Assembly (NCBI GenBank): GCA_022826195.1
Contig: JAJDVI010000013.1
Span: 1 to 64,000, forward strand
DNA: 64,000 bases
Origin: Acidobacteriota bacterium
GTDB taxonomy: Bacteria > Acidobacteriota > Vicinamibacteria > Marinacidobacterales > Marinacidobacteraceae
Direction: 5' to 3'
In this document: positions 17,877-26,881 of the stretch, piece after piece
Layout: the number at the start of each line of letters is the position of its first letter
Numbering within the stretch: the first letter of the stretch is position 1
Made by a program: the position numbers and the translations under genes
The notes under the pieces: generated by a model
What the model saw: only the letters and a program-made list of their open reading frames with translations
What the model was told of the DNA's origin: nothing
Databases searched by the model: none

Positions 17877-18317
17877 TCAGGCCTCGATCTTGGACCTCAT
17901 CTCGGCAAACATCTCGCGGAGCACCTTCTCGGTCACCGGCTTCAGCAGCCGGGAGGCGAGCGCGGCCAGCGTTCCCCGCACCTGCACCGTGCCCTTCCAG
18001 TCGAGCGCGGTTCCGGAGTCCTCGTCGCGCAGCCGAAGCTCCGCGACGGCGTCGATGGTGGTCCCCGGACCCCGGCCGCGGATCTTCATCCGGGCCTCCT
18101 CGAGTTCCACGAGGTCGGTGAACTCGATGACGTTCTTGGCGTTGAGCCCGACGGTGCCGAGCTTGATGCCGCCCACCACCTCGAAGCGCTTGCCGGGCTC
18201 GAGGATGCGGACCGACTTCACGCCGGGCGTGCAGGAGGCCACCGACTCCGCATCGGTGACGAATTCCCAGACCTTTTCCCGGGGGGCGCTGATGATCTCG
18301 GTGCCTTCAATGTCCAT
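17877..18317 (-). CDS. coxG: CoxG-like SRPBCC protein
   Basis: Protein of 146 residues with the SRPBCC (START-like) fold of the CoxG family: MDIEGTEIISAPREKVWEFV, CTPGVKSV, and a C-terminal helix MFAEMRSKIEA. In aerobic CO oxidisers CoxG tethers CO dehydrogenase to the membrane or hands it quinone. Here it stands alone, about 7 kb from the form II operon and 12 kb from the form I operon, next to an unrelated serine hydrolase. The C-terminal membrane-tail extension of some CoxG proteins is absent. The symbol is given on family resemblance; another small-ligand role is possible. Confidence 0.8.
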   Translation of the reverse strand: MDIEGTEIISAPREKVWEFVTDAESVASCTPGVKSVRILEPGKRFEVVGGIKLGTVGLNAKNVIEFTDLVELEEARMKIRGRGPGTTIDAVAELRLRDEDSGTALDWKGTVQVRGTLAALASRLLKPVTEKVLREMFAEMRSKIEA

Positions 18318-18371
18318 CGCCCGGATTCTACGGGAGCCCTCCGGCTTCGAGCCGCGCCGCCCCCGACCCGG

Positions 18372-18806
18372 CTACGGGCGGACGAAGTCCCGGGGGTCGA
18401 TGCGATCCACGCTGGGCACGGCGTCGAAATCCTGGTCGGCCGACAGAATGGCGCGGATGCCCCGATCCTCCATCGTGGCGACGTGAACGGCATCGCGGGC
18501 CGAGAGCCGCTCGTGCTCGAGGAGCAAGGCGAGCGCGCGGGTCGTGTGATGTTCCGTTACCGGAATGATCTCGTCGCAGAACTCCAGGGCAGCGCGGTGG
18601 ACGGCCTGGGCGAGGAGCGGACGCCGCCGGGAGAAGTAGCGGTGCAGGATCTCCTGCAGCACCTCCGCATTCGTCGCCAGTGTGACACCCGCTTCCCTGG
18701 CGTGGAGCAGCGCTCGCCCACATGCCTGTCGCCACTCCGGGTCACCGCCGGCGCGATACAGCAGGACGTTGGTGTCCAGAAACACGAAGCCGTCAGCGGT
18801 CGTCAT
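18372..18806 (-). CDS. PIN-domain toxin, VapC family
   Basis: Putative ribonuclease of 144 residues. Acidic PIN residues appear in FVFLDTNVLLYRAGG (Asp11), in the Glu of NAEVLQEILHRY, in LSARDAVHVATM and in AILSADQDFDAVP. The length is normal for VapC and all four acidic positions are present, so the toxin looks intact. The start ATG 18806 lies 14 bp inside the antitoxin gene. It is a second, unrelated addiction module within 3 kb of the first and on the opposite strand. Confidence 0.9.
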   Translation of the reverse strand: MTTADGFVFLDTNVLLYRAGGDPEWRQACGRALLHAREAGVTLATNAEVLQEILHRYFSRRRPLLAQAVHRAALEFCDEIIPVTEHHTTRALALLLEHERLSARDAVHVATMEDRGIRAILSADQDFDAVPSVDRIDPRDFVRP

Positions 18807-19107
18807 CCGATGGGGCAGCGCCGGGATCCCTCAGGTCCGGCGGGTCGGTCGGAAGGTATTTGATCTTGAGGCGACTGTATTCCCGCTTCCACTCCGACCA
18901 GGACTCGGGGACGGGCGCCGGGGGAAGCGCGTCGATCGCCGCGAGCGCCTCCAGTTGTCGGCGGCGCCGGTCCGGCTTGACGCAGTACTCCTGGATCGCT
19001 TCCCGGACGACGGCGGCATGCTTCAGGCCCTCTTCCTGGGCCCGCCGGAGGACGGCGGCGTACTCGACCTCGTTCAGCGTTACCTGAACCTTGTGACTGC
19101 GGGGCAT
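18793..19107 (-). CDS. Ribbon-helix-helix type antitoxin partner of VapC
   Basis: Protein of 104 residues. The N-terminus (SHKVQVTLNEVEYAAVLRRA, then a helix HAAVVREAIQEYC) is a ribbon-helix-helix DNA-binding fold. The middle and tail are charged and proline-rich, as expected of an intrinsically disordered toxin-neutralising arm. ATG 19107 is preceded by GGAGG-like purines. It overlaps the downstream PIN gene by 14 bp. A tandem TTGACA-containing repeat lies upstream. Confidence 0.85.
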   Translation of the reverse strand: MPRSHKVQVTLNEVEYAAVLRRAQEEGLKHAAVVREAIQEYCVKPDRRRRQLEALAAIDALPPAPVPESWSEWKREYSRLKIKYLPTDPPDLRDPGAAPSDDDR

Positions 19108-19136
19108 GGAGGAAGTCTCTCGCCGACTCGGATGGA

Positions 19137-19172
19137 TGTCAAATCACTTGAGTCAGATCGAATGTGTCAAAT
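19137..19172 (-). promoter_or_regulatory. Candidate promoter/operator of the RHH-VapC operon
   Basis: TGTCAAAT occurs twice on the + strand (19137-19144 and 19165-19172), giving two TTGACA boxes 28 bp apart on the minus strand. The upstream box is a perfect -35 hexamer, with a weak -10 (TGATTT) 18 bp further on. A repeated site upstream of an RHH antitoxin fits autoregulation. Both roles are inferred. Confidence 0.4.
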
Positions 19173-19239
19173 GCTGCGACACACAATTGCCACGTTCCCA
19201 GGGGTGTCAACCTGCGCGCCGGCAGCGCGCGGCCCGGGA

Positions 19240-20178
19240 TCAGCCCGGCCGCAGCGCCGCGAGAATGCCCCGCGCGAGTTCCGCGTTCGGGCCGTCCGGA
19301 TCGAGTTCCAGGACCCGCTCCAGGTGAGCGATGGCCTCCTCGTTCCTCCCGCGATTGAGCGCGATCATCCCGAGTTGGTACTGGGCCCCGGCGTCGTCCG
19401 GAACTTCTCCGAGGACTGCGGCAGCCCGGTCGAGGTTCCCCGCGTTCATCAGGGCGCCCCCCAACCGCAGGATCAGATCCCGGGAATCGGGATCGAGCCC
19501 GCGGGCGGTCTCGAGCGCCGCGACGGTCGCCGCCCAGTCCTGGAGACCGGCCTCGAGGTCGGCGACCGCGGTCCACGCGAGCGCCGACGCCGGATCGAGT
19601 TCCGTGGCTCGTTCGAGGACCGTGCGCGCTTCGTCGGCCCGCCCGAGGAGCCGCAGCGCTACCCCAAGGAGGCGGTGCGCTTCGGAGCTGTCCGGCCGAT
19701 TCCCTGTTTCCGTCCGGAAGGCCGCTACTGCCGCCTCGTAGTTCTCGTTCGCCAGAGCTTCCTGCCCCGCCAGCAGGCTCGCGCTCCCTGCCGGCGCCGC
19801 CACGGGAACGGGCGCCAGTGGGCGCAAGGTGATCTCCCCTACGCGGGTCGGCGCCCCCGGCCGGATGCGCACCGTCTCCTCGTAGGGTTCGTAACCGTCC
19901 CGCCTCAGGTCCAGCCGGTACTCCCCGAGGCGCACCCCCATCCGCACGAAGTTCCCTTCCTCGTCGGATGCGACGGAGACGGTACGGTTGACGCCTCCCA
20001 GAAACGAGAGCGTGACCTCCACCCCGGCCAGCGGGTCCCCGTCCGGATCCACCACCCGGCCGCGGAGTCCCCCGTTCTGCGCCGCGGCCGGCAGCGACGC
20101 CAGCGCCGCGACGATCAGGAGCGCGGCGGTCCGGCCGGCGGCAAGCCGCCGGCCGGGACCGGTTCCGGAACTGCTCAG
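19240..20178 (-). CDS. Exported TPR protein with carboxypeptidase-regulatory-like domain
   Basis: The protein has a signal peptide (RTAALLIVAALASLPAAAQ), a carboxypeptidase-regulatory-like beta domain (GGLRGRVVDPDGDPLAGVEVTL and following), then four to five tetratricopeptide repeats to the end (for example EAHRLLGVALRLLGRADEA, AQYQLGMIALNRGRNEEAI). A start at GTG 20055 would cut off the signal peptide and the first strand. The only plausible initiation site for the full frame is CTG 20178, which overlaps the TGA of the TonB receptor (CTGA), giving 312 residues. It probably works with that receptor in the envelope. The start is uncertain; the fold assignment is firm. Confidence 0.78.
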   Translation of the reverse strand: MSSSGTGPGRRLAAGRTAALLIVAALASLPAAAQNGGLRGRVVDPDGDPLAGVEVTLSFLGGVNRTVSVASDEEGNFVRMGVRLGEYRLDLRRDGYEPYEETVRIRPGAPTRVGEITLRPLAPVPVAAPAGSASLLAGQEALANENYEAAVAAFRTETGNRPDSSEAHRLLGVALRLLGRADEARTVLERATELDPASALAWTAVADLEAGLQDWAATVAALETARGLDPDSRDLILRLGGALMNAGNLDRAAAVLGEVPDDAGAQYQLGMIALNRGRNEEAIAHLERVLELDPDGPNAELARGILAALRPG

Positions 20179-23150
20179 AAGGTGAAACGGGCGCCGAGCT
20201 GCATCTCGCGCGGCGGGTAGGCGGCGGTCGGGATCAGGAAGCCGCCGGAGGTGATGATGTCGCTGCCCATCTGGTTGTAGTTGACCCGGTTGAGGACGTT
20301 GAAGATGTCACCGAGAAGCGTGATCTCGTAGCGGCCGCCGACCGGCAGCGCGTAGCGGAAACTGACGTCCAGCTTGGCGAAGTCCGGCTCCTCGAGGCCG
20401 TTGATCTTGCCGTCGAAGTCGGTCGTCTGGGCGATGTCCGACTGCCGGTTCGAGCGGTAGGACCCGGCCGGCGCCACCACGCGCCAGTTGTTGTCCTCGC
20501 GGTCGTTCGTCTCGAGCGTGTCGCGGGAACCCGAGAGGTAGCGGAAGATGCCCGTGACGTAGAGCCCGGCGCTGTCGGCCCAGGAGGTTCCGGGCACCAG
20601 CCAGCTCCACGAGGTCACGAAGTTGTGGGTGCGGAACCAGGGAGACGGACGGTCGGTGTTGGCCGAATGGTTCATGTTGAGAGCGAGTGGTTGTCCGATG
20701 ACTTCGCCGGTGTCGAAGTTGTAGCCGGTCTGGGTGTACGACTGGAAGCGCGCGGTCGGGACCCCACCGGCATTCACATTCCCCTTCTGGGAAGCGGCGG
20801 TGTAGGAAGCGGTGAAGCTCATCCGCCCGATCGGTGAATCGCTGAAGCGGCGTCTCAGCGAGAGCTGCAGCGCGGTGTAGTCGCTCTCGCCGGCGTTCAG
20901 GTAGGTGCGGATCGAACCGAAGTTCAGCACCTCGCCGTTCAGGACGGAGATGTTGGGGCGCTGGCCCAGGCTCCGCGAGAACGGGTTCAGGTCCGCCGAC
21001 ACGTTCACCTGCCGGTTCCGGGTATGGATGACGTCCGCGCCGACCGAGGTGGCAACGGCGACTTCGTGCTGGACGCCGATGCTCACGGTGTCCGCGTACG
21101 GGGTGACGCGGCCGGGATAGGGCACCGTCGGCTGGCTGTTGATCCCTCCGGTGTTCCCGCTTTCGAGCTGCGCCGCCAGGAAGTCCCGGAGCCCGTTCAG
21201 CGACGTGAGGCCGTTGCCGTGGACGATGTCGAAGAACATCTGCGGGTCGTTTCCGGCGCCCGGCACCCGGGTGGTGAACCCGAAGGGAAGCTGGGCGGCG
21301 TCGAAGTAGTAGTCCTCGTAGAAGCCGAGCTGGAAGCGCTCGAAGAAGCGTCCGAACCCGGCCTTGATGGCCGTGCGGCCCTCGCCGAACGGATCCCAGG
21401 TGAGGCCGATCCGGGGACCGATGTTGTTGTTGTCATCGGTCAGGTCTTCCTTGTCCCAGCGGACTCCGAGGTTCAGGGTGAGGTTTTCGCGGGGCTGCCA
21501 GTCGTCCTGGAAGAAGGCGCCGTAGACGTTGTTCTTCGGAACCGAAGCGTTCTCGCCGGAGGAACCGCCGACCCGGATGTTGAACCAGTTGGGATAGGTG
21601 GAAAGGTCCTCCCGGTTCCAGGGCGTGTCGGCGTCGAAGCCGAACTGGCCGTTCGCGGTGGAGGAGTTGTTGCGCGCCACGGACCGCCGGGAGAAGTTGA
21701 ACCCCATGCGGATGTTGTGGTCGCCGCCCCAGTCGGGAACGAAGATCGAGAAGGTGTCGTCCACCTGGTACGACCGGTTGATCCGGTGCGAGGCCACCGT
21801 GCTCGCCCCCTCGAGAACCGTGTCCCGCGAGAGGCTGACGTCGAGCGCCCGCTGGGCCTCGAAGGTCTGTCCGTTGTTGTTGAAACCGGGATTGGCGAAG
21901 GCGACGTCCTCCTCGGTGAAGGAGACCCGCAGGTTGTTGAAACCGCGATCGCCCACGACGCTGTCGAGCGAGCCGATCACGCTGGTGTCGGTGTCCTGCT
22001 CCTCGCGGGAGGCGTCGAGCGTGGTCGCCCCACCGATGATCTGGTTGTACTGGGGGGAGTACTCCTGGAGGTAGCGGACCGCCGCCTTGTGGGCGTCGTT
22101 GAGCTGGTAGTCGAACTTCACGAGCGCGTTCCGCAGCAGGTTGTCCTCGGTGGTCACGAACGAGAGTTCGGGACGGGTCTCGAAGGTGCGGGCGATCCCC
22201 TCCTCCGGAGTGAGCCGCTCGAAGCTGCCGAAGAAGTGGAAGCGGTCCCGGATGATGGGTCCGCCCAGCACGCCGCCGATGGACTGGAAGCGAATGTCGG
22301 GCTTCTCCTGGTCGTTCCGCTCAGTGAAGAAGTTGGGAGCGTTCAGTTCCTTCCCCTGGTAGTAATAGAACGCCGTTCCCCGGATGTCGTTCGTCCCGCT
22401 CTTGGTGACGGCGTTGATCACGCCGCCCTGGGTCCGGCCGAACTCGGCGTCGAACTGGGTGGTCAGGATCTGGAACTCCTGGACCGCTTCGATGGCGGTC
22501 CGGGTCTGGGCGCCCGCACTGCCCCCGATCACGTCGTCGTCGTTGTTCGCCCCGTCCACGTTGAACGAGTTGTTGTTGTTGTCCTGCCCGTTCACGAAGA
22601 TGGAGTCCGCGGCGGTGGACGCAGTGGCCACGTTGGGCACCACACCGGGAATCAATCCCGCGAAGTCGATGAAGCTGCGGGACTGGGTCGGCAGGGCCTC
22701 CATGGTCTCGGTGGTCACGGTGGCGCCGACTTCCTTCGAGGTGACGTCCACCACCGGCGCCTCGGCGGTGACCACGACGGTCTCCTCGATGCCCCCGAGC
22801 TCCATGGAGACGTTCAGGGTCGCCTCCTGCCCCACCACGAGCTGGAGTCCGTCCTGGCGGACCGGCCGGAACGACGGCAGTTCGAAGCTCAGGTTGTACG
22901 GGCCGGGGATCAGGCCGTTCAGTATGTAGCGCCCGGCGCCCGAGGTGGTCACCACCCGCACGGCGCCGGTGTCGGCGTTCGTGGCGGTGACGGTCACCCC
23001 CGGTAGCGCGAGCCCGGCGCCGTCGGTGACGGTGCCGGCCAGGCTGGCGCGGGCGAACTGGGCGTGGGCGGCCGGGACTGCGGCGAGCATTCCGGCAGCA
23101 AAGGCGAGCGCGGCAAGACCGGCGCCACGCCGGACCCGTGGATTCGACAT
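20175..23150 (-). CDS. TonB-dependent receptor, Oar-like
   Basis: Outer-membrane protein of 991 residues. A signal peptide ends at PAAHAQ. A carboxypeptidase-regulatory-like domain (SLAGTVTDGAGLALPGVTVT) covers about residues 30-115, then a plug with FVNGQDNNNNSFNVDGANND, then a long beta-barrel ending in LGARFTF with the terminal aromatic residue of outer-membrane proteins. Oar-like receptors are thought to take up or export large substrates such as peptides or glycans, using TonB energy. ATG 23150 has AGGAGG seven bases upstream; the longer open frame beyond it has no family likeness. It is coupled to the TPR gene downstream. Confidence 0.93.
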   Translation of the reverse strand: MSNPRVRRGAGLAALAFAAGMLAAVPAAHAQFARASLAGTVTDGAGLALPGVTVTATNADTGAVRVVTTSGAGRYILNGLIPGPYNLSFELPSFRPVRQDGLQLVVGQEATLNVSMELGGIEETVVVTAEAPVVDVTSKEVGATVTTETMEALPTQSRSFIDFAGLIPGVVPNVATASTAADSIFVNGQDNNNNSFNVDGANNDDDVIGGSAGAQTRTAIEAVQEFQILTTQFDAEFGRTQGGVINAVTKSGTNDIRGTAFYYYQGKELNAPNFFTERNDQEKPDIRFQSIGGVLGGPIIRDRFHFFGSFERLTPEEGIARTFETRPELSFVTTEDNLLRNALVKFDYQLNDAHKAAVRYLQEYSPQYNQIIGGATTLDASREEQDTDTSVIGSLDSVVGDRGFNNLRVSFTEEDVAFANPGFNNNGQTFEAQRALDVSLSRDTVLEGASTVASHRINRSYQVDDTFSIFVPDWGGDHNIRMGFNFSRRSVARNNSSTANGQFGFDADTPWNREDLSTYPNWFNIRVGGSSGENASVPKNNVYGAFFQDDWQPRENLTLNLGVRWDKEDLTDDNNNIGPRIGLTWDPFGEGRTAIKAGFGRFFERFQLGFYEDYYFDAAQLPFGFTTRVPGAGNDPQMFFDIVHGNGLTSLNGLRDFLAAQLESGNTGGINSQPTVPYPGRVTPYADTVSIGVQHEVAVATSVGADVIHTRNRQVNVSADLNPFSRSLGQRPNISVLNGEVLNFGSIRTYLNAGESDYTALQLSLRRRFSDSPIGRMSFTASYTAASQKGNVNAGGVPTARFQSYTQTGYNFDTGEVIGQPLALNMNHSANTDRPSPWFRTHNFVTSWSWLVPGTSWADSAGLYVTGIFRYLSGSRDTLETNDREDNNWRVVAPAGSYRSNRQSDIAQTTDFDGKINGLEEPDFAKLDVSFRYALPVGGRYEITLLGDIFNVLNRVNYNQMGSDIITSGGFLIPTAAYPPREMQLGARFTF

Positions 23151-23340
23151 GCGATGACCTCCTGAAGGGGGAAGGGAAGATGAAAATCCGAATGTATCAC
23201 TCGCACATTGGACGGAGGCCGTAAGTTGAAGACTGCCGGAGCCTTCGGAAAGCGACAGGTCTGGCCGAACCAGCGGGACGCGGCAGGCGTCTTTCGGCGA
23301 GGCCGGGCGCGGCGTAGTCTTCCCGGCTGAGGTTTCCGCC

Positions 23341-25737
23341 ATGTTCCGCTTCGTCTCTCCGGCCGGTCCCGTCCGCGGCCTGGCCCTGGCTTCGATCCTG
23401 CTCGCGCTTCCTCCCGGGGTGGCGGCAACCCCCGCGTCCTCATCCGGAGCCGCCGCGTCGACGGCCGAGATCGTGGGTGAGGTCACCGACCCGCAGGGGC
23501 TGCTCGTGCCCGGCGCCGACGTGATCCTCACCCTCGCGAGCGGCGAGATCCGGGAGACCACCAGCGACGCGGCGGGTTCCTTCCGGTTCGACACGCTGCC
23601 GGAGGGGATGCACCGACTGACGGTTCTCGGACGCGGTTTCGCCGACCGGACCGTCGAGATCACCGTGGGCGCCGCCGGCGAAGTGCGCATCAGCATCCCG
23701 CTCGACATGTCGTTCGCGGAGCGCGTGACCGTCACCGGACAGCAGCAGGAACGGAGCCTCCAGGACGAACCGACCAGCGTGGCGCTCGTGAGCGGCGCGC
23801 AACTCGATGCCGGGACCGATACGGACCTCTACCGGCTGGTCGCGATGACCCCGAACGTCAATTCGTCCTCCGACGTGCGCGGCTTCTCCATCCGGGGCAT
23901 CAGCCAGCAGGGCTTCGGGCCCGAAGGCGGCCTCCTGCTCAGCGTCAAGCTCGACGGCGCCACGGTGCAGGGGTACCAGGGCACCTTCTTCGGGCCGTTC
24001 AGCACCTGGGACATGGACCGGGTCGAGATCTTCCGCGGCCCCCAGTCCACCCAGCAGGGGCGGAACGCCCTCGCCGGCGCCATCGTCATGAAGAGCGCCG
24101 ATCCCGAGTACCGGACCGGGTTCCGGGTGCGCGGCCGGTTCGGCAACTTCGGCGCCACGCAGGGCTCGGCGGTCCTGAACGTCCCGATCGTGGCCGGCAA
24201 GGCCGCCTTCCGGCTCGCGGTGGACAACCGCAAGAGCGACGGCTTCGTCCAGAATCCGACCCGCGGAGAGGACTCCTACGACTACCGCGACTACCTCGCG
24301 GTCCGGATGAAGCTGCGCTTCGATCCGACCACCCGGTTCCGGGGACTGCTCACCTACCAGGCGACCGAAAGCCGGGGCGGCGACGGCGCGATCAGCGTGG
24401 ACCGTTTCCCCGAAGAGCGGGTCAACGTCTCCGACCACCCCGCCGAGGACGGTTCGGAGCACCACAACCTGACGCTGGCGCTCGCCTACGACCTGAGCCA
24501 CCGGCTGTCGCTCGAGTCGACTTCGAGTGTCTACCAGCACGACTACCGCCGGGAGGAGGACCTGGACCAGACGCCTCTGGCGGCCGGCGTCCTCGACTAC
24601 ACGACCGACGACGAGTGGATGACCCAGGAGTTCCTGCTCCGCTATCAGGGTCCGGGCCGGCGAAGCGGCGTGCTGGGGCTCTACTTCGCCGACCTGACCG
24701 ACACGCTGCAGGCGGACGCCGCCGGACCGGGCGAACTGGCCGGCCTGCCTCCCGGGTTCACCCTGACCTCGTTCTTCAACACCGAGGAGACGACCCGGAA
24801 CGCGGCCCTCTTCGGCGAGTTCGACCTCGGTCTGGCCGACGTCTGGACCCTCACCCTCGGCGCCCGCTACGACGACGAGCGCCGCCAGACCACGAACAGC
24901 CAGGGGGTGGTCTCCGATCCGCCCCTGCCCCAGTTGCCGCCGGCAGGCCCCCCGCAGGAGCTGGACGCGTCCTACCGGGCCTTCCTGCCGAAGGCGAGCC
25001 TCACCCGTGACTGGACCGATTCGCTGTCCACCTCGGTCGGCTGGCAGCGGGGCTACCGGGCCGGCGGGCAGTCGATCGCGGTGCTGAGCCAGCGGGTGAG
25101 CGACTTCGAGCCGGAGTACACCAGCAACGTCGAGTTCGCGCTCCGCGCCGCCGCGCCCGACCGGCGCTGGTTCTTCAACGGCAACGCGTTCTACACCGAC
25201 TGGACCAACCAGCAGGTGCGGGTGATGACCGATCTCGGCCTGCCGGTGGACACCGTCACCGTGAACGCCGGGGAATCCACCGTGCGCGGCCTGGAAGCGC
25301 AGGCCGGCTACTGGTTCGACCCGCGCGTTCAGTTCTACGGTTCGCTGGGCCTGCTCGAGACTCGGTTCGACGACTTCCGCGACGGCGAGCGCGACTTCAC
25401 GGGGAACGAGTTCCCGTTTGCGCCGGCCTGGTCCTGGCTGACCGGCCTTTCGCTCCGGCTGGACGACAACTGGTCGGGGAACGCCGAGGTCGCCGCGCAG
25501 GCGGACGCGTTCTCCAACAGCGGGAACGACGCCCGCTTCCGCGTCGGACGGCGCACGCTGGTGAACGGCCGCTTCGGCTACCAGCAGGGCAACTTCGGGG
25601 TCTTCGCGTTCGGCCGGAACCTGCTCGACGAGGCGTATCTCCTGCAGGCATGGCAGCCGACCGCGCCGGTCTTCAGCGCTCTGGGGCGCGCCGGCGAACC
25701 GCGCACCATCGGGATCGAGCTGGACCTGAGCTTCTGA
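23341..25737 (+). CDS. TonB-dependent receptor, siderophore/nutrient type
   Basis: Outer-membrane receptor of 798 residues. After a signal peptide comes a carboxypeptidase-regulatory-like domain (AEIVGEVTDPQGLLVPGADVI), then a TonB-box-like ERVTVTGQQ near residue 130. The plug includes GFSIRGISQQGFGP and VEIFRGPQSTQQGRNALAGAI, and a 22-strand-type barrel ends at GIELDLSF. The plug is of the iron-complex or vitamin receptor kind rather than the Oar kind. It diverges from the Oar-like receptor across 190 bp that should hold both promoters. The ligand is unknown. Confidence 0.92.
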   Translation: MFRFVSPAGPVRGLALASILLALPPGVAATPASSSGAAASTAEIVGEVTDPQGLLVPGADVILTLASGEIRETTSDAAGSFRFDTLPEGMHRLTVLGRGFADRTVEITVGAAGEVRISIPLDMSFAERVTVTGQQQERSLQDEPTSVALVSGAQLDAGTDTDLYRLVAMTPNVNSSSDVRGFSIRGISQQGFGPEGGLLLSVKLDGATVQGYQGTFFGPFSTWDMDRVEIFRGPQSTQQGRNALAGAIVMKSADPEYRTGFRVRGRFGNFGATQGSAVLNVPIVAGKAAFRLAVDNRKSDGFVQNPTRGEDSYDYRDYLAVRMKLRFDPTTRFRGLLTYQATESRGGDGAISVDRFPEERVNVSDHPAEDGSEHHNLTLALAYDLSHRLSLESTSSVYQHDYRREEDLDQTPLAAGVLDYTTDDEWMTQEFLLRYQGPGRRSGVLGLYFADLTDTLQADAAGPGELAGLPPGFTLTSFFNTEETTRNAALFGEFDLGLADVWTLTLGARYDDERRQTTNSQGVVSDPPLPQLPPAGPPQELDASYRAFLPKASLTRDWTDSLSTSVGWQRGYRAGGQSIAVLSQRVSDFEPEYTSNVEFALRAAAPDRRWFFNGNAFYTDWTNQQVRVMTDLGLPVDTVTVNAGESTVRGLEAQAGYWFDPRVQFYGSLGLLETRFDDFRDGERDFTGNEFPFAPAWSWLTGLSLRLDDNWSGNAEVAAQADAFSNSGNDARFRVGRRTLVNGRFGYQQGNFGVFAFGRNLLDEAYLLQAWQPTAPVFSALGRAGEPRTIGIELDLSF

Positions 25738-25790
25738 CCCGCGCTTCCCGATCTCCGGGCCACCGAAGGAGTGGCGCCCGCGCCGCGACG

Positions 25791-26855
25791 ATGCGCGCCA
25801 TGGTGTTTCGGGGCGCCGGACCGGCGCTCGCCCTCGAGGAACGTCCGGTCCCGGCGCCCGGCCCGGAGGAGATCCTGGTTCGGGTGGCCGCCTGCGGCGT
25901 CTGCCGCACCGACCTGCACCTGGTGGACGGCGAACTCCTCAAGCCGCGCCTGCCGGTCGTGCCGGGGCACGAGGTCGTGGGCCGGGTCGCGGCCGTCGGC
26001 GCGGGGGTCGAGCGCTTCCGGGAAGGCGACCGGGTCGGTATCCCCTGGCTCGGCTGGACCTGCGGCGCCTGCCCGTGCTGCCGGCGCGGCCGCGAGAACC
26101 TGTGCCCCAGCGCCCGCTTCACGGGCTACACCCGGGACGGCGGCTACGCCGACTACTGCGTCGCGGACCAACGGTACGCGCTCGGTCTCGCGGGGGATCG
26201 CGGCGACGCGGAGTCGGCGCCGCTGCTCTGCGCGGGGCTGATCGGCTACCGCGCGCTGCGGATGGCGGGGGAGGCCGGGCGAATCGGGTTCTACGGATTC
26301 GGCGCGGCCGCCCACATCATCGCCCAGGTCGCGCGCCAGCAGGGACGCCGCGTCTTCGCTTTCGTGCGGCCCGGAGACGAAGCGGCCAGGGCGTTCGCGC
26401 TGGACCTCGGGGCGGAATGGGCCGGCGATTCGGACCGGGCGCCGCCGGAGCAACTCGACGCGGCGCTGCTGTTCGCACCGGTCGGCGCGCTCGTGCCTGC
26501 GGCGCTCGGCGCGCTCGCTCCCGGAGGGACGGTGGTCTGCGCGGGGATCCACATGAGCGACATCCCCTCGTTCCCCTACGAGCTTCTGTGGCAGGAGCGG
26601 CGCGTCCTCTCGGTCGCCAACCTGACGCGCCGGGACGGGGAGGACTTCCTGGCGCTCGCTGCCGAGACCGAGATCGCCACGAGCATCGAGACCATGCCGC
26701 TCACCGCTGCCAACGAGGCTCTCGACCGGCTGCGCGGCGGCCGGCTCCAGGGCGCGGCGGTGCTCACAATGGGCCGCGGGGAAAGCCCTCCCCGGCAGAT
26801 CGAGCGTCCGGAGTCAGCGTCCGGCCCGCGAACGGGGCCGGACGCGGGTGGCTGA
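25791..26855 (+). CDS. Zinc-dependent alcohol dehydrogenase
   Basis: Medium-chain dehydrogenase of 354 residues. C38 (in CGVCRTD) and the GHE at 59-61 are catalytic-zinc residues, while C91, C94, C97 and C105 form the structural-zinc lobe. The nucleotide site GFYGFGAAAHIIAQ differs from the usual GxGxxG. The spacing closely matches bacterial ADH of the AdhP/ADH-T kind, which oxidises primary alcohols with NAD(P). ATG 25791 gives MRAMVF. The last 30 residues, after LTMGRGE, are a proline/charge-rich tail not seen in typical members. It follows the TonB receptor by 53 bp. Confidence 0.92.
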   Translation: MRAMVFRGAGPALALEERPVPAPGPEEILVRVAACGVCRTDLHLVDGELLKPRLPVVPGHEVVGRVAAVGAGVERFREGDRVGIPWLGWTCGACPCCRRGRENLCPSARFTGYTRDGGYADYCVADQRYALGLAGDRGDAESAPLLCAGLIGYRALRMAGEAGRIGFYGFGAAAHIIAQVARQQGRRVFAFVRPGDEAARAFALDLGAEWAGDSDRAPPEQLDAALLFAPVGALVPAALGALAPGGTVVCAGIHMSDIPSFPYELLWQERRVLSVANLTRRDGEDFLALAAETEIATSIETMPLTAANEALDRLRGGRLQGAAVLTMGRGESPPRQIERPESASGPRTGPDAGG

Positions 26856-26881
26856 CCGCCGGTTCCTGACCCCGGCCGCCC

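Noticed and set aside
21024-23006. Long plus-strand frame opposite the Oar-like receptor
   Set aside because: Antisense frame rich in Val, Gly and Glu without domain likeness; the receptor on the other strand is complete.
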